Notes under the pieces: model-generated
What the model saw: the letters and a program-made list of their open reading frames with translations, nothing else
Databases searched by the model: none
Told to the model about the DNA's origin: nothing
In this document: piece by piece, positions 62,679 through 64,000 of the stretch
Numbering within the stretch: position 1 is the stretch's first letter
Layout: each line of letters opens with the position of its first letter
Assembly: GCF_000315795.1 (NCBI RefSeq)
Contig: NZ_ANHY01000003.1
Coordinates: forward strand, 347,188 to 411,187
From: Caenispirillum salinarum AK4
GTDB lineage: Bacteria > Pseudomonadota > Alphaproteobacteria > Rhodospirillales > Rhodospirillaceae
Direction of reading: 5' to 3'
Length of the DNA: 64,000 bases
Program-made: the position numbers and the translations under genes

Positions 62679-63515
62679 TCAGCCCTTCTCCTCAAGCGCC
62701 TCGCGGCGCAGTTCATAGAGCGCCACGGCGGCGGCGTTGCTGACGTTCAGGCTTTCCATGGCGCCGGTCATGGGCAGGCGCACCAGATGGTCGCAGGCCT
62801 CCCGCGTCAGGCGCCGCATCCCCGTGCCCTCGCTGCCGAGCACCAGCACGACCTTGCCGCTCAGCCCGGCACCCGCGAGCGTGGCCGGAGCGTCGGCGGC
62901 CATGCCGGCAACCCACCAGTTCTCGGCCTTCAGCTTCTCCAGCGCCTGCTTGAGGTTGCCGACGCGCACCAGCGGCACCCGCTCCACCGCACCGGATGCG
63001 GACTTGGCGAGCACCGCCGTTTCCTCTGGCGCGTGGCGGTCCTGCGTGAGCACGGCCAGCGCCCCGAAGGCCGCCGCGCTGCGCAGGATGGCGCCGACAT
63101 TGTGCGGGTCCGTCACCTGGTCCAGTGCAAGGATGACGCCGGCCTCGACGTCGGCGGCCTGGCGCAGCAGATCCTCGATGCCGGGGACGGGCAGGGGTGC
63201 GGCCGACAGTGCCAGTCCCTGATGGACGGCACCGGGCGGCAGCATGGCGTCCAGTTCCGACTTCTCCGCCACGCGCACGACGGGCAGGTCGTCGCGCGCG
63301 TCCAGCAGGGCGCGCAGGTCCTCCAGCGCCTCCCGCGTGCCCACGACCGTGCGCACCTTGCGGGCCGGATTGGCGAGCGCGGCCTCCACCGGATGGCGGC
63401 CATAGAGCCAGCCCTCTCCGCCGGCCGAGGCGCCCGCCGGCGCGGTCCCGCGCGGCGGCTTGCCGCCCGCGCGGCGGTGGGGCTTTCCTTTGGGCTTGTC
63501 GCGGTTGGCGGCCAT
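62679..63515 (-). CDS. rlmB: 23S rRNA (guanosine-2'-O-)-methyltransferase RlmB
   Basis: 278 residues. A Lys/Arg-rich N-terminal tail, substrate-binding domain starting GWLYGRHPVEAALANPARKV, then the SPOUT fold: LALDQVTDPHNVGAILRSAA, VVLVLGSEGTGMRRLTREAC and LPMTGAMESLNVSNAAAVAL, which form the knot and SAM site. It methylates G2251-equivalent of 23S rRNA. Exact rRNA or tRNA target within TrmH proteins is by resemblance. Confidence 0.94.
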   Translation of the reverse strand: MAANRDKPKGKPHRRAGGKPPRGTAPAGASAGGEGWLYGRHPVEAALANPARKVRTVVGTREALEDLRALLDARDDLPVVRVAEKSELDAMLPPGAVHQGLALSAAPLPVPGIEDLLRQAADVEAGVILALDQVTDPHNVGAILRSAAAFGALAVLTQDRHAPEETAVLAKSASGAVERVPLVRVGNLKQALEKLKAENWWVAGMAADAPATLAGAGLSGKVVLVLGSEGTGMRRLTREACDHLVRLPMTGAMESLNVSNAAAVALYELRREALEEKG

Positions 63516-63605
63516 GGGGTGTCCTCGGTGTTTGGGGAAAAGCGGCAGCGTCCGCCCGCGGCGACGGCGCCGCTAACATTTGTGCCCTAAACGCTTTTTT
63601 TCTCG

Positions 63606-63611
63606 TTGACA
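63606..63611 (+). promoter_or_regulatory. Candidate -35 of the tRNA-tuf unit
   Basis: TTGACA in a suitable place 69 bases before tRNA-Tyr. The matching -10 (near 63625-63632, AATAGTT) is weak. Confidence 0.4.
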
Positions 63612-63679
63612 AGGTGCGCCGTTTCCAATAGTTCAGGGCCTCCGTTGTCGCGGCGATCCCACGGGACGCGGCGGACGAT

Positions 63680-63764
63680 GGAGGGGTGGCCGAGTGGTTA
63701 AAGGCACCAGACTGTAAATCTGGCGACGTAGTCTACGCAGGTTCGAATCCTGCCCCCTCCACCA
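63680..63764 (+). tRNA. tRNA-Tyr (GTA)
   Basis: Acceptor GGAGGGG pairs with CCCCTCC, discriminator A and encoded CCA (63762-63764). Anticodon loop CTGTAAA gives GTA. Long variable arm (GCGACGTAGTCTACGC) as expected of a class II tRNA. T-arm GGTTCGAATCC. Confidence 0.98.
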
Positions 63765-63809
63765 CATTCCCTCGCCGCGATCGGCGGTGTCGGCGGGACG
63801 ACGGGGCTT

Positions 63810-63883
63810 GCGGGTGTAGCTCAATGGTAGAGCCCCAGCCTTCCAAGCTGGTTGTGCGGGTTCGATTCCCGTCACCCGCTCCA
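63810..63883 (+). tRNA. tRNA-Gly (TCC)
   Basis: Acceptor GCGGGTG pairs with CACCCGC, discriminator T, encoded CCA (63881-63883). Anticodon loop CTTCCAA gives TCC. T-arm GGTTCGATTCC. It is between tRNA-Tyr and tuf, an arrangement common in bacteria. Confidence 0.98.
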
Positions 63884-63950
63884 GCTTCTTCGCATTGTCT
63901 CTCCGACAATTCCCTACTTTCAGGCGCACCTCCAGGACACGGGTTGGAAG

Positions 63951-64000
63951 ATGGCCAAGGAAAAGTTTGAGCGCTCGAAGCCGCACTGCAACATCGGCAC
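63951..64000 (+). CDS. tuf: Elongation factor Tu, N-terminal start (3' end outside window)
   Basis: Only the first 16 codons are present, reading MAKEKFERSKPHCNIGT-like EF-Tu sequence up to just before the GHVDHGKT loop. It follows tRNA-Tyr and tRNA-Gly, a classic tRNA-tuf operon. Confidence 0.95.
   Translation, partial: MAKEKFERSKPHCNIG

Overview
The window is high-GC chromosomal DNA of an alphaproteobacterium, most likely Rhodospirillales. Supporting signs are the split F0 operon atpI-atpB-atpE-atpF'-atpF with a b' subunit, an EcfG/PhyR general-stress module, an electron-transfer-flavoprotein dehydrogenase, msrPQ, NAD-linked formate dehydrogenase genes of the fdsGBA type, a CheZ and several multi-PAS signalling proteins. 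It reads as ordinary chromosome: I see no prophage, insertion sequence, CRISPR array or rRNA operon. The species cannot be named from the sequence alone.

Layout. 1-2296: 3' part of smc. 2427-5362: F0 ATP synthase operon with a clear promoter and a hairpin behind atpE. 5421-6166: three and a half copies of a 213-214 bp hairpin-rich repeat, apparently non-coding. 6242-9532: a LuxR-type response regulator lacking its phospho-acceptor Asp, and a five-PAS GGDEF protein. 9664-11366: msrQ and msrP. 12088-14385: EcfG-like sigma factor, NepR-like partner, PhyR, and a possible stress-controlled small RNA. 14471-19512: two arsenosugar-type glycosyltransferases, a YrhK-like protein, moaB, a lytic transglycosylase and a family-4-like uracil-DNA glycosylase. 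19660-24099: etfD, a TPR lipoprotein and ispE. 24081-25640: DUF4112, then a MerR regulator divergent from a DUF2938 membrane protein with a textbook MerR promoter between them. 25669-29973: five-PAS histidine kinase, bacteriohemerythrin and cheZ.

29986-36180: a run of small secreted or lipoprotein genes of unknown function around ghrA, a thioesterase, a RidA protein and a PRC-barrel protein. 36193-38865: glutathionyl-hydroquinone reductase, wrbA and a divergent LysR regulator. 38972-41436: an output-less Cache sensor, a cytidylate-kinase-like protein and a secreted protein. 41566-48247: LysR regulator, fdsG, fdsB, fdsA and fdhD, with no fdsD. 48258-53736: a UPF0126/TRIC protein and a complete livKHMGF-type ABC transporter with a hairpin array between the binding-protein and permease genes. 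54154-61119: mixed conserved hypotheticals, including HbpS-like, DUF2252, sulfotransferase-like, phasin-like and DUF1206 proteins. 61282-62671: an XRE regulator divergent from a LuxR solo with all main acyl-homoserine-lactone pocket residues. 62679-63515: rlmB. 63680-64000: tRNA-Tyr, tRNA-Gly and the start of tuf.

Themes are energy metabolism (ATP synthase, ETF dehydrogenase, formate oxidation), envelope and redox protection (MsrPQ, WrbA, hydroquinone reductase) and signalling (PAS/GGDEF, PAS/kinase, GSR module, hemerythrin, CheZ, LuxR solo). The least explained parts are the tandem hairpin repeats, the pseudo-receiver regulator, the sRNA candidate beside phyR and the lipoprotein pair at 34787-36180.
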